Positions 7,842 through 15,750 of a DNA stretch of 30,208 nt are shown here, piece after piece. The position numbers were made by a program, and so were the translations under genes. Origin of the DNA: an uncultured Bacilli bacterium (lineage in GTDB: Bacteria; Bacillota_I; Bacilli_A; RF39; UBA660); the NCBI GenBank assembly GCA_947588975.1, contig CANQAF010000006.1, positions 1-30,208 on the forward strand. The letters are read 5' to 3'. A model generated the notes under the pieces. That model worked only from the letters and a program-made list of their open reading frames with translations, ran no database searches and was not told where the DNA came from. Every line of letters begins with the position of its first letter. The first letter of the stretch is position 1.

Positions 7842-9011
7842 TTACTGAATAATATATGGTACTGTAGAACTTCCTGCCCCACTTTGAATATATGCATCTT
7901 TTAATTCAATTACAGGATATATATAATAAATTTTATTAGAATTCGCACTTCCTAAATCGCCAGTACTATTTACATACCAGACATTGGTATCGTTAGTATT
8001 AATGAGCCATGTATCTTTTCCTGCCCATAAATTATACAAATAATTTTGTTGTTTACAAGAGGCTGATAAAATTGAAGTATGGCAATCACTATTGGTGGAA
8101 GCTCCTACATAATCACTAATGGAAGGTAACCCTATTTTAGCATAAACTGTACGTTCTTGTTCTAAACTTTTCAATGTCATATAAGAATTATCAGACGTGA
8201 TATTTCCTACATTCCATATTGCGTCTTTTTCTATTTTATTTTCATTGGCTAAAATCCCATTGGCGGTTGTTTTATAATAATTTTCTAATTGTACAGTCAT
8301 TACACTTGCATTTTCAAATAAAACGCCACTGGCGTTATCCCAAACATTTGCAACTGGATTCGTACCAATGAGACGCATATGATTGGTTGCTTTATCGATG
8401 CTTAATATACGATAAACTGTACTTCCACCACTTAACTTAGCGTAATTATTTACAGTAGTGCCACGAAATACATATCGATCTCCTTCATCATAAAATCCAT
8501 CAGTTGTTTGACCATCTACCATAATTAAATTATGGCTCGAATATTGATTAATGACAGTTTGAGCGGCAGACTCTAATACATTGTGATCCGTTCGATTCCA
8601 AGTACCATTTTGATATTGATATATCATTCCATTTGTAATTGCTTGTTCACATGTAGTTTCTACATAGTCATAGCGATACTGTGAAATTGAATTATCATAA
8701 GATATTGTTACACAACCGTTCATCTGACTTTTATCTCTAGGATCTACAATATTATTATTTTGTAGGTATTCTGATAAAATGAGTGATTTTAATGGGATTC
8801 CAATGGTATTGAGATGGGTTGCGTCTAAGTAATCGACATGATCCATTGCCCATTTATCCGCTACTGTCTTAATATCTTCAATTTGTATCTGATATAAATT
8901 ATTTTTTGATTTTTGAATACTATTAGTTATTGTTGGAAAAACAATTAAAGAAACGATTCCTATAATTCCTATAACTGCAAGTAATTCAACTAGCGTAAAT
9001 CCTTTTTTCAT
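7842..9011 (-). CDS. Pseudopilin-like protein with large C-terminal domain
   Basis: The 389-residue protein begins with a type IV prepilin signature MKKGFTLVELLAVIGIIGIV: prepilin peptidase would cleave after Gly4 and methylate Phe5, and Glu9 is the conserved Glu+5. A hydrophobic helix follows. After a ~150-residue pilin-like part, residues ~175-389 form a separate domain with YRILSI, many Asn/Thr/Ser residues, and an end resembling the Firmicutes DUF6273-type domain (YIYPVIELKD then GSSTVPYII). The start at 9011 is chosen because GGTGAGG sits just upstream; an upstream ATG at 9029 would contain that site. It lies 46 bp after pbpB on the same strand, so probably at the end of the mraZ operon. 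No pilus ATPase, platform protein or prepilin peptidase is in the window. Function unknown: surface adhesion or DNA uptake are guesses. Confidence 0.85.
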   Translation of the reverse strand: MKKGFTLVELLAVIGIIGIVSLIVFPTITNSIQKSKNNLYQIQIEDIKTVADKWAMDHVDYLDATHLNTIGIPLKSLILSEYLQNNNIVDPRDKSQMNGCVTISYDNSISQYRYDYVETTCEQAITNGMIYQYQNGTWNRTDHNVLESAAQTVINQYSSHNLIMVDGQTTDGFYDEGDRYVFRGTTVNNYAKLSGGSTVYRILSIDKATNHMRLIGTNPVANVWDNASGVLFENASVMTVQLENYYKTTANGILANENKIEKDAIWNVGNITSDNSYMTLKSLEQERTVYAKIGLPSISDYVGASTNSDCHTSILSASCKQQNYLYNLWAGKDTWLINTNDTNVWYVNSTGDLGSANSNKIYYIYPVIELKDAYIQSGAGSSTVPYIIQ

Positions 9012-9057
9012 ATCCTCACCTATTTTCATTGTAACATAATCTGGTTTATCCGTAAAC

Positions 9058-11256
9058 CTAAGATGTAGTAATTTCTTTCGTTTCTAAGGTCACTGTAATT
9101 GTCATATCATCAGTTAGTATAGTTCCCGCTGGAATACTTTGATTGACAACAAATCCATATCCATCAATCTGATAATGACAATGACACATTTCAAAAAATC
9201 GAATGACATCCTTACGACTCCATCCTGACATACTTGGCATTACTATCCCAACTCCATTGGTTAATAACACAATATGATCTCCCGCAACAAAACGAGTTCC
9301 TTCAGAAATAGATTGTGATACTACTCGATCACCATCGCCAATTACAGTTACATCAATATTATGTGCTTGTAATTCTGAAACTACATCGGTAACTAATTTA
9401 TTATAGTAGGATGCGATATAATAACTATTTTGCTCTACTACATCTACTTCCGGTTCAAACATGTTTTTATATTTTGCAATACTTTCCATAACTGATTTTG
9501 TTGCTGATACAAGTCCTGCATTCCCTCCCCAAGTTGGCAACTTCATAGCTGCATATATAATAATTTCAGGATTTTCATTTGGGTACATTCCTGCAAACGA
9601 GAATATATAAGAGTTAGATCCGCTTAAATAACCTCCAGTTTGACTATTATAAATTTGAGATGTTCCTGTTTTTCCAATAATTTCGAAACCTTGTATATCA
9701 TACATATAACCTGTTGATCCTGCGTCACGGCCATGAATTGTATTGTACATTAGCTCTTTCATTTTTTGGACAGTAGAAGTTTTTATAATTTGTTCACTTT
9801 CTTCTATAGTACGTTCATAATATATTTCATTCGTATTTGGATTTATAATTTTATTTACAATATGTGGTTTTAACATTTTTCCATCATTTGATATTAAGGT
9901 AAGAGCTTGTAATTGTTGAATTGCAGTTGTCGTAATTCCTTGTCCAAATCCTGCTGTTGCAATTTCAATTGGATATGTAAAGCGTAAAGAACCTGCTTGT
10001 TCACGTGATAACTCAATATTTGTTTTTTCGCCAAATCCATATTTTTTAAAACAATCTTGTAACATTTTTCTAGACAGATGACGTTCAATTAAATTCGCAA
10101 TTCCTACATTGCTGGAATATTCATATCCTTTATCAAAAGTAATTGTTCCCCAACCTCTACCTTCATTCCAGTCATTAATGATATCATCACCAATTTTATA
10201 ACTGCCGGAAGTATAAAGTTCATTTCCATCATATACTCCATTTTCAAGTGCACACATATAAGTATAAGTCTTCATTGTAGAACCAGGTTCAAATGGCTGT
10301 GAAATTAATGGATTTTCATAATTTATAATATCACGTATATTTGGATCAAAAGATGGTGTTGCACTTGTTCCTAAAATATCGCCTGTTTTGGCATCCATTG
10401 CTGTAATCATTAACCATTCTGGATGATATATATTTTGAGAATCTTTGATTGCAGTTTCAATAAAACGTTGAATATTTGCATCTATTGTTAAATAAATATC
10501 GTACCCATCTTCACTATCCACAGAGGTTTCTTTTGTACCTGATATTTTATATCCATAACGATCTTGTTGATATTCAATATAACCATCTTTACCTTTTAAT
10601 AACTCATCAAATTTAGATTCAATTCCAAGTTCTCCAACAATTTCAATTACAGTAGATGTATTTCCGCTATCATCTGTTTCTTCAACTTCTGTATCTTTTG
10701 CATAACCAATAACATATGAAGCAAAATCTCCATTGGGATAATAACGTTTTTGACTTTCTATAAAGTCAATTCCTACAATACCCAGTTCTTCAATTTCTTC
10801 TTTTTTTAATTCTGTAAGTCCTCTTCCAGCACTTCCAAGTTCGATTTGATAGGCATGGTTTTCTTTTCCATGGTTAAATAAATTCTTTAGCACATCTACA
10901 TCTGCTTCTAAAACAGGCGCTAATTTTTCCGCTACTGCATCAGTATCTACATTTTTAATATAAAACTCTCCCATATATACTTTGCTTGGTTCTAAATGTG
11001 CAATAATCGTGTATGAACTAACATTTAGTGCTAAAATATTTTCATTACTATCAAAAATACGGCCACGGGTCGCCTTTACTGTTTTATGTACTGTATTACG
11101 CGTTAAAGCAAATGCATCCATATTCTTTCCATAAATTGTTTTGGATAATGATAAATATCCAAATTGTAAATACAATAAAAAAAGACAAAGGAAAAAGAAA
11201 TAAAAAACATATTTTGGAAATTTCCATGTTTTATTGCCCTTTTTCTTAGTCATCAT
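9058..11256 (-). CDS. pbpB: Division class B penicillin-binding protein with two PASTA domains (PBP2B-like)
   Basis: A 732-residue septal transpeptidase matching PBP2B of Gram-positives. One membrane helix (about residues 16-36) is followed by the dimerisation domain (KATRGRIFDSN), then the transpeptidase domain with STMK (Ser326, Lys329), an SSN motif in YEYSSNVGIANL, and KTGTSQ. Two C-terminal PASTA units follow, the second starting near VMPSMSGWSRKDV. GAGGTG lies before two adjacent ATG codons (11256 and 11253); either could start translation. It lies 8 bp after ftsL, the order seen in Bacillus (mraZ, rsmH, ftsL, pbpB). In Bacillus spoVD comes next; here a pseudopilin occupies that place and the SpoVD-like gene is on the opposite strand. 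Confidence 0.95.
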   Translation of the reverse strand: MMTKKKGNKTWKFPKYVFYFFFLCLFLLYLQFGYLSLSKTIYGKNMDAFALTRNTVHKTVKATRGRIFDSNENILALNVSSYTIIAHLEPSKVYMGEFYIKNVDTDAVAEKLAPVLEADVDVLKNLFNHGKENHAYQIELGSAGRGLTELKKEEIEELGIVGIDFIESQKRYYPNGDFASYVIGYAKDTEVEETDDSGNTSTVIEIVGELGIESKFDELLKGKDGYIEYQQDRYGYKISGTKETSVDSEDGYDIYLTIDANIQRFIETAIKDSQNIYHPEWLMITAMDAKTGDILGTSATPSFDPNIRDIINYENPLISQPFEPGSTMKTYTYMCALENGVYDGNELYTSGSYKIGDDIINDWNEGRGWGTITFDKGYEYSSNVGIANLIERHLSRKMLQDCFKKYGFGEKTNIELSREQAGSLRFTYPIEIATAGFGQGITTTAIQQLQALTLISNDGKMLKPHIVNKIINPNTNEIYYERTIEESEQIIKTSTVQKMKELMYNTIHGRDAGSTGYMYDIQGFEIIGKTGTSQIYNSQTGGYLSGSNSYIFSFAGMYPNENPEIIIYAAMKLPTWGGNAGLVSATKSVMESIAKYKNMFEPEVDVVEQNSYYIASYYNKLVTDVVSELQAHNIDVTVIGDGDRVVSQSISEGTRFVAGDHIVLLTNGVGIVMPSMSGWSRKDVIRFFEMCHCHYQIDGYGFVVNQSIPAGTILTDDMTITVTLETKEITTS

Positions 11257-11264
11257 GTTACACC

Positions 11265-11564
11265 TCAGTCATTATTAATTACTATTATATTATCATTATT
11301 ATACGCCAACCCCATATCTTTGACAATATCTTTAATTTTATCAAATGAGGTAAGTTCATTTACTTGCATAGTTAAACTTTCGTTTCTTTTTTCTTGATTA
11401 TTAATTTCATAACGGACTTTTTCGACACTCATGCTTAAATGTTGTGTCCCAGCTCCACAGAAAATTTTGAGTAATATTGTCATGGCAAAACAAAGAACTG
11501 CAGTTCCATACAATAATCGTTCCCCTTTAGTAATATGTACCTTTCTAACTTTCTTTCTTGCCAT
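11265..11564 (-). CDS. ftsL: Cell division protein FtsL-like
   Basis: A 99-residue bitopic membrane protein: basic cytoplasmic N-terminus (MARKKVRKVHITKGE), one membrane helix at about 17-36, then an extracytoplasmic heptad-rich segment (VEKVRYEINNQEKRNESLTMQVNEL) typical of FtsL/DivIC, the septal regulators that scaffold PBP2B and FtsW. FtsL sequences diverge strongly, so the assignment rests on topology, length and its fixed place between rsmH and pbpB. AGGAGG lies 7 nt or so before ATG 11564. Two cysteines in or near the membrane segment are not a family hallmark. Confidence 0.9.
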   Translation of the reverse strand: MARKKVRKVHITKGERLLYGTAVLCFAMTILLKIFCGAGTQHLSMSVEKVRYEINNQEKRNESLTMQVNELTSFDKIKDIVKDMGLAYNNDNIIVINND

Positions 11565-11576
11565 GTTTTTTCCTCC

Positions 11577-12494
11577 TTATTTTATTCTTTCAATCACTCT
11601 CAGTTTTGCACTTCGAGCACGATTGTTCTCTTCTAATTCTTGGTCACTTGCTTCTACAACTGCAATACACTTATATTTTGGTTGATATTCTTCTGGAATG
11701 ACAGGTAACTTTACAAGTGTTTTATCTATTTCACTTACTTTTTTGAATATATTTTTACAAATTTTATCTTCTAAAGAATGGAATGTAATCACACAAATTC
11801 TTCCACCTACTTTAATATGAGATAATGCTTGTTTTAAAGCATCTTCAAACACTTCTAATTCATGATTTACTTCAATACGAATTGCTTGAAATACTTTACG
11901 GGCTGGATGTTTCTCTCTACTATACCTCTCAGGAACACTATTTTTAATGATTTCCACTAATTCCAATGTCGTTTCAATCGGTTTTTGTTCCCTTGCCTTT
12001 ACAATGTGTGATGCGATGCTAGGTGCAAATTTTTCTTCGCCATACTCACGCATTACCCTAACAAGCTCTTGATACGTATAAGTGTTTACAATATCATAAG
12101 CAGAAATTGGATTTTCTTGATCCATCCTCATATCTAAGGGTGCGTCTTTATGAAAACTAAATCCACGATAATCTTCATCTAATTGTGGACTCGATACTCC
12201 TAAATCAAATAAAATCCCATCTACTTCTTCAATATTTCGCTTTTTTAATTCTTCTTCGAGATGCACAAAATTGGTTTTCATGATTTCAAAATTAGGAGCA
12301 ATTTCTTCTAAACGTTTCTTACTAAATAAAATTGCTTCTTGATCCTGGTCTAATGCATATAAATATCCTTTTGAAATTTTTTTTAAAATTTCACTACTAT
12401 GACCACCGTATCCAAGTGTGCAATCTACGATAATGCTTGTCTCATTTAATTTTAAATATTCTAAGCATTCATTCAATAATACACTCTTATGCAT
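11577..12494 (-). CDS. rsmH: 16S rRNA (cytosine-1402-N4)-methyltransferase
   Basis: SAM-dependent enzyme (MraW) that methylates C1402 in the ribosomal P site. The 305-residue length is typical. Seen: N-terminal HKSVLLNECLEYL, the SAM-binding VDCTLGYGGHSSEIL, ALDQDQEAI, GILFDLGVSSPQLD, RGFSFHKDAPLDMRMD, HPARKVFQAIRIEVN, and ICVITFHSLEDKICK. ATG 12494 is preferred because AGGGTGA lies 5 nt upstream; the frame is open from GTG 12503, which overlaps the mraZ stop. Gap to ftsL is 12 bp. Confidence 0.97.
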   Translation of the reverse strand: MHKSVLLNECLEYLKLNETSIIVDCTLGYGGHSSEILKKISKGYLYALDQDQEAILFSKKRLEEIAPNFEIMKTNFVHLEEELKKRNIEEVDGILFDLGVSSPQLDEDYRGFSFHKDAPLDMRMDQENPISAYDIVNTYTYQELVRVMREYGEEKFAPSIASHIVKAREQKPIETTLELVEIIKNSVPERYSREKHPARKVFQAIRIEVNHELEVFEDALKQALSHIKVGGRICVITFHSLEDKICKNIFKKVSEIDKTLVKLPVIPEEYQPKYKCIAVVEASDQELEENNRARSAKLRVIERIK

Positions 12495-12499
12495 TTCTT

Positions 12500-12931
12500 T
12501 CACCCTAGTTCTGCTGAGAATAATTTATCGGCAATATCGGAAAAGTTTTCTTCGTTGGTAGTAATAAATTGTTGCCATAATTGTTCATTCCAGATTTCTA
12601 AACGATCATTCACTCCAATAATTACACAATCTTTTTCTAACTTAGCATATTGAATTAATGGAATAGAAATATTGATTCTTCCTTGTTTATCAAAACTTGT
12701 GGTTGTTGCTCCTGATAGGAAGAAACGCATAAAGTTACGAGCATCTTTGGTATTTGGTAATTCTTTATATTTAGAAATTACTTGATTCCATTCTTCTTGT
12801 GGGTATATAAATAAACAATTATCTAAACCTCTTGTGACAATAAATTCGTCACCGAGTTGTTCTCTAATTTTAGCAGGAAGTGTTAATCTTCCTTTTTCAT
12901 CAATTGTATGATGATATTCCCCCATGAACAT
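12500..12931 (-). CDS. mraZ: Transcriptional regulator MraZ
   Basis: A 143-residue protein with two AbrB-type swapped-hairpin repeats: GEYHHTIDEKGRLTLPAKIREQL near the N-terminus and SFDKQGRINISIPLIQYAKLEKD in the second half. MraZ forms ring-shaped oligomers that bind tandem short repeats upstream of its own operon and control the division/cell-wall cluster. The start at 12931 follows GGGTGA with a 4-5 nt spacer; the frame opens at 12943, before that site. Four exactly spaced boxes lie immediately upstream (12940-12974). First gene of the minus-strand operon. Confidence 0.97.
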   Translation of the reverse strand: MFMGEYHHTIDEKGRLTLPAKIREQLGDEFIVTRGLDNCLFIYPQEEWNQVISKYKELPNTKDARNFMRFFLSGATTTSFDKQGRINISIPLIQYAKLEKDCVIIGVNDRLEIWNEQLWQQFITTNEENFSDIADKLFSAELG

Positions 12932-12939
12932 AAAATCAC

Positions 12940-12974
12940 CCACTTTATTCCACTTTTAACCACTCACTACCACT
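12940..12974 (-). promoter_or_regulatory. MraZ operator: four AGTGG boxes at 10-bp spacing
   Basis: On the minus strand AGTGG occurs four times with starts exactly 10 bp apart (plus-strand CCACT at 12940, 12950, 12960 and 12970). Evenly spaced repeats with a GTG/TGG core are the known MraZ target in mycoplasmas and enterobacteria. The most downstream copy merges into the mraZ ribosome binding site. Confidence 0.85.
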
Positions 12975-13003
12975 ATTTTACTATTTTATTCTTGTTTTGT
13001 AAA
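12975..13003 (-). promoter_or_regulatory. Sigma-A promoter of the mraZ operon
   Basis: TTTACA (12998-13003), a 17-bp spacer and TAAAAT (12975-12980) read on the minus strand. The -10 directly abuts the first MraZ box, so the start site and leader lie within the box array. Confidence 0.75.
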
Positions 13004-13022
13004 TAGAATTTATGAGAAAATT

Positions 13023-13053
13023 AAAAAAAAACAACATAAAAAATTTATGTTGC
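13023..13053 (-). terminator. Intrinsic terminator of the rnhB operon
   Basis: On the minus strand a 9-bp stem (arms 13044-13052 and 13032-13040, 3-nt loop) is followed by about nine T residues (13023-13031). It follows the stop of the hydrolase gene at 13074. Confidence 0.85.
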
Positions 13054-13073
13054 TTTAAAAATATGTATCTATT

Positions 13074-13601
13074 TTAATAATGGATAAATGGATTGTTTCT
13101 TTTTTCATCACCTAATGTGGTTACATCACCGTGGCCAGGATAGAAACGAATATTGGCTTTATATTGCATAATTTTTTGAATACTCTGCTTCATAGCACTG
13201 CTATCACCAGTTGGTAAATCCATTCTACCAATACTATTTTTAAAAATAAAATCTCCCACAAACATCATTTGGTATGATGGAAAATAAAATGTAATAGAAT
13301 CGCTAGAATGACCTGGCGTTGCAATTACATTAAATTGAAATGGCCCCACTTGATATGATTGTTCCTTTGTATTATATGCATCATAAATAGGCACTGTATG
13401 TGATTTTACAAGTTGATCTAATGCACCAATATGATCTGCATGATGATGGGTAATGAGTATGGCAAGTAATTCATTTTTTCCTAATTGTTGTTCAATGAGA
13501 TTTGCATTATCTCCTGGATCAATGATCAAACAGAAATGATTTTGTTCTAGAATATAACAATTTGTTTCTAGATATCCTACTTTTAATATTCTAACCTTCA
13601 T
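13074..13601 (-). CDS. Metallo-beta-lactamase-fold hydrolase (glyoxalase II-like)
   Basis: A 175-residue binuclear zinc hydrolase. The signature THHHADHIG (about 51-59), GHSSDSITF (His about 97), VGDFIFKNSIGRMD with the bridging Asp, and PGHGDVTT near 155 supply the metal ligands. It matches the short, YqgX-type hydroxyacylglutathione hydrolase-like branch of Gram-positives, which lacks the C-terminal helical domain of true glyoxalase II; natural substrate unclear. ATG 13601 has AGGAG about 8 nt upstream and overlaps the end of the NUDIX gene by 11 bp, so it is translationally coupled. Last gene before the terminator at 13023-13053. Confidence 0.92.
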   Translation of the reverse strand: MKVRILKVGYLETNCYILEQNHFCLIIDPGDNANLIEQQLGKNELLAILITHHHADHIGALDQLVKSHTVPIYDAYNTKEQSYQVGPFQFNVIATPGHSSDSITFYFPSYQMMFVGDFIFKNSIGRMDLPTGDSSAMKQSIQKIMQYKANIRFYPGHGDVTTLGDEKRNNPFIHY

Positions 13602-14112
13602 TGGTTTTCTCCTTCAATATTTGAAACAAATCTGATAAATAAGGTTGTTTTACAAGTTCTCCCATTTCTGAATGCCAATGATACAAATGGTCACATGGAA
13701 TATAACAAGCTTCTTCTACTTCTTCTTGTTGCAATTCCAGCTCATCTAAATTGATATCTTTTTCTAACAAATAAACATCTAAAAACATTGGTTTATTATT
13801 TTTTTGTGCCGGAAGACGAAACAAAAATTGAAGTTCTGATGTATCAATTACAATTCCTAATTCTTCTTGTAACTCCCGTTTCATAGCATTCACACTACTT
13901 TCACCTGCGCGAACTCTACCACCTGTCATATCCCACATTCCTGGACAAGTATGTTTATTTTGGCTTCTTTTTTGTAATAAAATATGCTTATTTGAATTTA
14001 ATATCCATACATGAACCCCTAATGTATAGTCATTATCTTTTTTGGCAACGGAACGTTCTTTTACAATTCCTGTTTTCTCTCCAAATTCATTTAATACATC
14101 TACATATTCCAT
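13591..14112 (-). CDS. NUDIX hydrolase
   Basis: A 173-residue protein carrying an intact Nudix box: the G-x5-E-x7-REL-x-EE-x-G-I pattern is met by GGRVRAGESSVNAMKREL followed by QEELGI. These enzymes cleave nucleoside diphosphates linked to another moiety. The N-terminal MEYVDVLNEFGEKTG and HVWILNSNKHILLQKRS resemble the IPP-isomerase-like/YfcD Nudix group, so isopentenyl diphosphate isomerase activity was considered, but its Cys/Glu active-site pattern is not convincing. ATG 14112 forms a TGATG overlap with the upstream stop and has GAGG about 7 nt before it. Confidence 0.93.
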   Translation of the reverse strand: MEYVDVLNEFGEKTGIVKERSVAKKDNDYTLGVHVWILNSNKHILLQKRSQNKHTCPGMWDMTGGRVRAGESSVNAMKRELQEELGIVIDTSELQFLFRLPAQKNNKPMFLDVYLLEKDINLDELELQQEEVEEACYIPCDHLYHWHSEMGELVKQPYLSDLFQILKEKTNEG

Positions 14113-15044
14113 CACAAAACCTCACTTCCTGGAAAAATTTCATGAATAATATTGGTTGGAACCATATCTGGAATAGGACTACCTGCTGCATGTTTATGTC
14201 CATTTCCACCATATTTTTGCGTAAACACTGTTAAATCTATATTGTCTTTCACTGCACGATAACTAATATTTTTTGTTCTCAATTTAATCATAGCGATAAA
14301 ATCATAAGTACCTTTATACATTTCTGCTAACGCATTTCCTACATCACTTGTATAACGATCTGAAAATAATACACCAACGCAATAACCATCTACTTTTACA
14401 GGTATTATGTCATCTTTCACTTTATTGATATAATTTTGGATTTGAATATTTTCTACTTCTAACAAATATAAATCTTTATCATCATATGAAAATGTATCAT
14501 GTTCTTTTACATATGTATAATAATGTTCGATAAAATAATCAACTCCAAAGATATTAAACAGACTTGAAATTCCTTTTGCTTCTGGTAGTTCTTGCCATGT
14601 CCACGTATCAATTCTTCTGATATAATCTACTAATGTTTGAATACATGGCTTATGCAAAATAGGTGTATCAAAATTTTGAATTAGATTTTTTAAATATAAA
14701 CTGGTTCCACTTTGTTTTATTCCGATTTCATCTATATCTACCACTTCAATAAAAGAAAACTGATTCATATCCATTTTACCAAAATGATGGTCAATGACAC
14801 GAATTTTTTGTTTGTAAATTTCATTTTGCTCTATTGTTTGCGCTAATTCTTTTGAAATATTTAAATCTACAATATATACATAATCATACTGTTCTATAAT
14901 AGGTAATATTTCTTTGACTTTATCATCTACTTCATCTACTTGTAACAAGTCATATTCTAAATTTTGAAAAACCAATTTTGATAATATAACAGGAAAAGCT
15001 CCATCAGGATCAGCAATATGTGTAAGTAATCTGATTTTATACAT
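14112..15044 (-). CDS. DHH-family phosphoesterase (NrnB-like oligoribonuclease)
   Basis: A 310-residue DHH superfamily protein. Motifs in order: THIADPDGAF at the N-terminus (metal-binding Asp residues), VYIVDLNIS, IDHHFGKMD (the DHH signature, about residue 105), and the C-terminal DHHA1 substrate-binding motif GGNGHKHAAGSPI. Members include nanoRNases, pAp phosphatases and cyclic-dinucleotide phosphodiesterases; the arrangement resembles NrnB, which degrades short RNA and DNA oligonucleotides. Company with RNase HII fits. The start at 15044 is chosen for GGAGGA 8 nt upstream; it overlaps the rnhB stop by 8 bp. Exact substrate is inferred, not shown. Confidence 0.88.
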   Translation of the reverse strand: MYKIRLLTHIADPDGAFPVILSKLVFQNLEYDLLQVDEVDDKVKEILPIIEQYDYVYIVDLNISKELAQTIEQNEIYKQKIRVIDHHFGKMDMNQFSFIEVVDIDEIGIKQSGTSLYLKNLIQNFDTPILHKPCIQTLVDYIRRIDTWTWQELPEAKGISSLFNIFGVDYFIEHYYTYVKEHDTFSYDDKDLYLLEVENIQIQNYINKVKDDIIPVKVDGYCVGVLFSDRYTSDVGNALAEMYKGTYDFIAMIKLRTKNISYRAVKDNIDLTVFTQKYGGNGHKHAAGSPIPDMVPTNIIHEIFPGSEVL

Positions 15045-15663
15045 GCTTACATTCCTCCAATACTTCTTTAACAGGACCATATGTTTTTCTGTATCCTTCA
15101 ATTAGTCCATATTGATGAATCGCTTCAATATGCTTTTTTGTAGGATATCCTTTATGATATTTATAACCATACATTGGATATTTGTGATCCAATTCTATCA
15201 TCATATGATCTCTTGTTACTTTTGCAATTACACTAGCGGCCGCAATAGAAATACTTTTGGCATCTCCCTTAATAATAGATGTAGATGGAATATCTAGTTC
15301 TAATGGCATTGCATCAATTAATACATGTTCTAACGGTATTTGTTTTTGAACTTCCTCTATTGCCTGTTTCATCGCTAATTTAGTAGCTTCATATATATTA
15401 ATTTCATCTATCACTTCTGGAGAGACAATTCCAACTCCATAAGCAATACAATGTTCTATAATATAAGGATAAAATTGTTCTCGTCTTTTTTCAGATAGTT
15501 TTTTAGAATCCGTAAGTCCTTCTAATTGAAACGCTTTTGGTAATACACAACAAGCAGCTACTACTGGGCCAATTAATGGTCCTCTTCCAACTTCATCTAC
15601 TCCACCAATATATGTGATATGTTTTTCATATAATTCCTTTTCATATTGATATAAGTCATCCAC
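15037..15663 (-). CDS. rnhB: Ribonuclease HII
   Basis: Removes RNA from RNA-DNA hybrids and misincorporated ribonucleotides from DNA. The 208-residue protein has the RNase HII signature GGVDEVGRGPLIGPVVAACC (first catalytic Asp-Glu pair), LTDSKKLSEKRRE, HVLIDAM with catalytic Asp, and IIKGDAKSISIAAASVIAKVTRD with the last catalytic Asp. The start is most likely GTG 15663, five nt after AGGTGA; the frame also has GTG 15672, which overlaps that site. First gene of a four-gene coupled operon with a strong promoter at 15681-15709. Confidence 0.97.
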   Translation of the reverse strand: MDDLYQYEKELYEKHITYIGGVDEVGRGPLIGPVVAACCVLPKAFQLEGLTDSKKLSEKRREQFYPYIIEHCIAYGVGIVSPEVIDEINIYEATKLAMKQAIEEVQKQIPLEHVLIDAMPLELDIPSTSIIKGDAKSISIAAASVIAKVTRDHMMIELDHKYPMYGYKYHKGYPTKKHIEAIHQYGLIEGYRKTYGPVKEVLEECKHV

Positions 15664-15680
15664 AAGTATCACCTATTATC

Positions 15681-15709
15681 ATTATAACAAGAACAGGTAC
15701 ATAATACAA
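15681..15709 (-). promoter_or_regulatory. Sigma-A promoter of the rnhB operon
   Basis: TTGTAT (15704-15709), 17-bp spacer, and TATAAT (15681-15686) preceded by TGT, an extended -10, on the minus strand. Confidence 0.8.
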
Positions 15710-15750
15710 GAAAATGCATATACTTAATTAGATAGGAGTGTGTGAAAATC

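Noticed and set aside
9894..10088. Second minus-strand frame inside pbpB
   Set aside because: Out-of-frame shadow of the transpeptidase domain without its own start signals.
13591..14112. NUDIX protein as isopentenyl diphosphate isomerase
   Set aside because: The N-terminal resemblance is partial and the isomerase active-site Cys and Glu pattern is not convincing, while the standard Nudix box is intact.
15700..15706. CATAATA as a sigma-G -10 for the Pro/Tyr-rich gene
   Set aside because: No GnATA-type -35 at 16-18 bp, and the bases overlap the rnhB promoter; not called as a feature.
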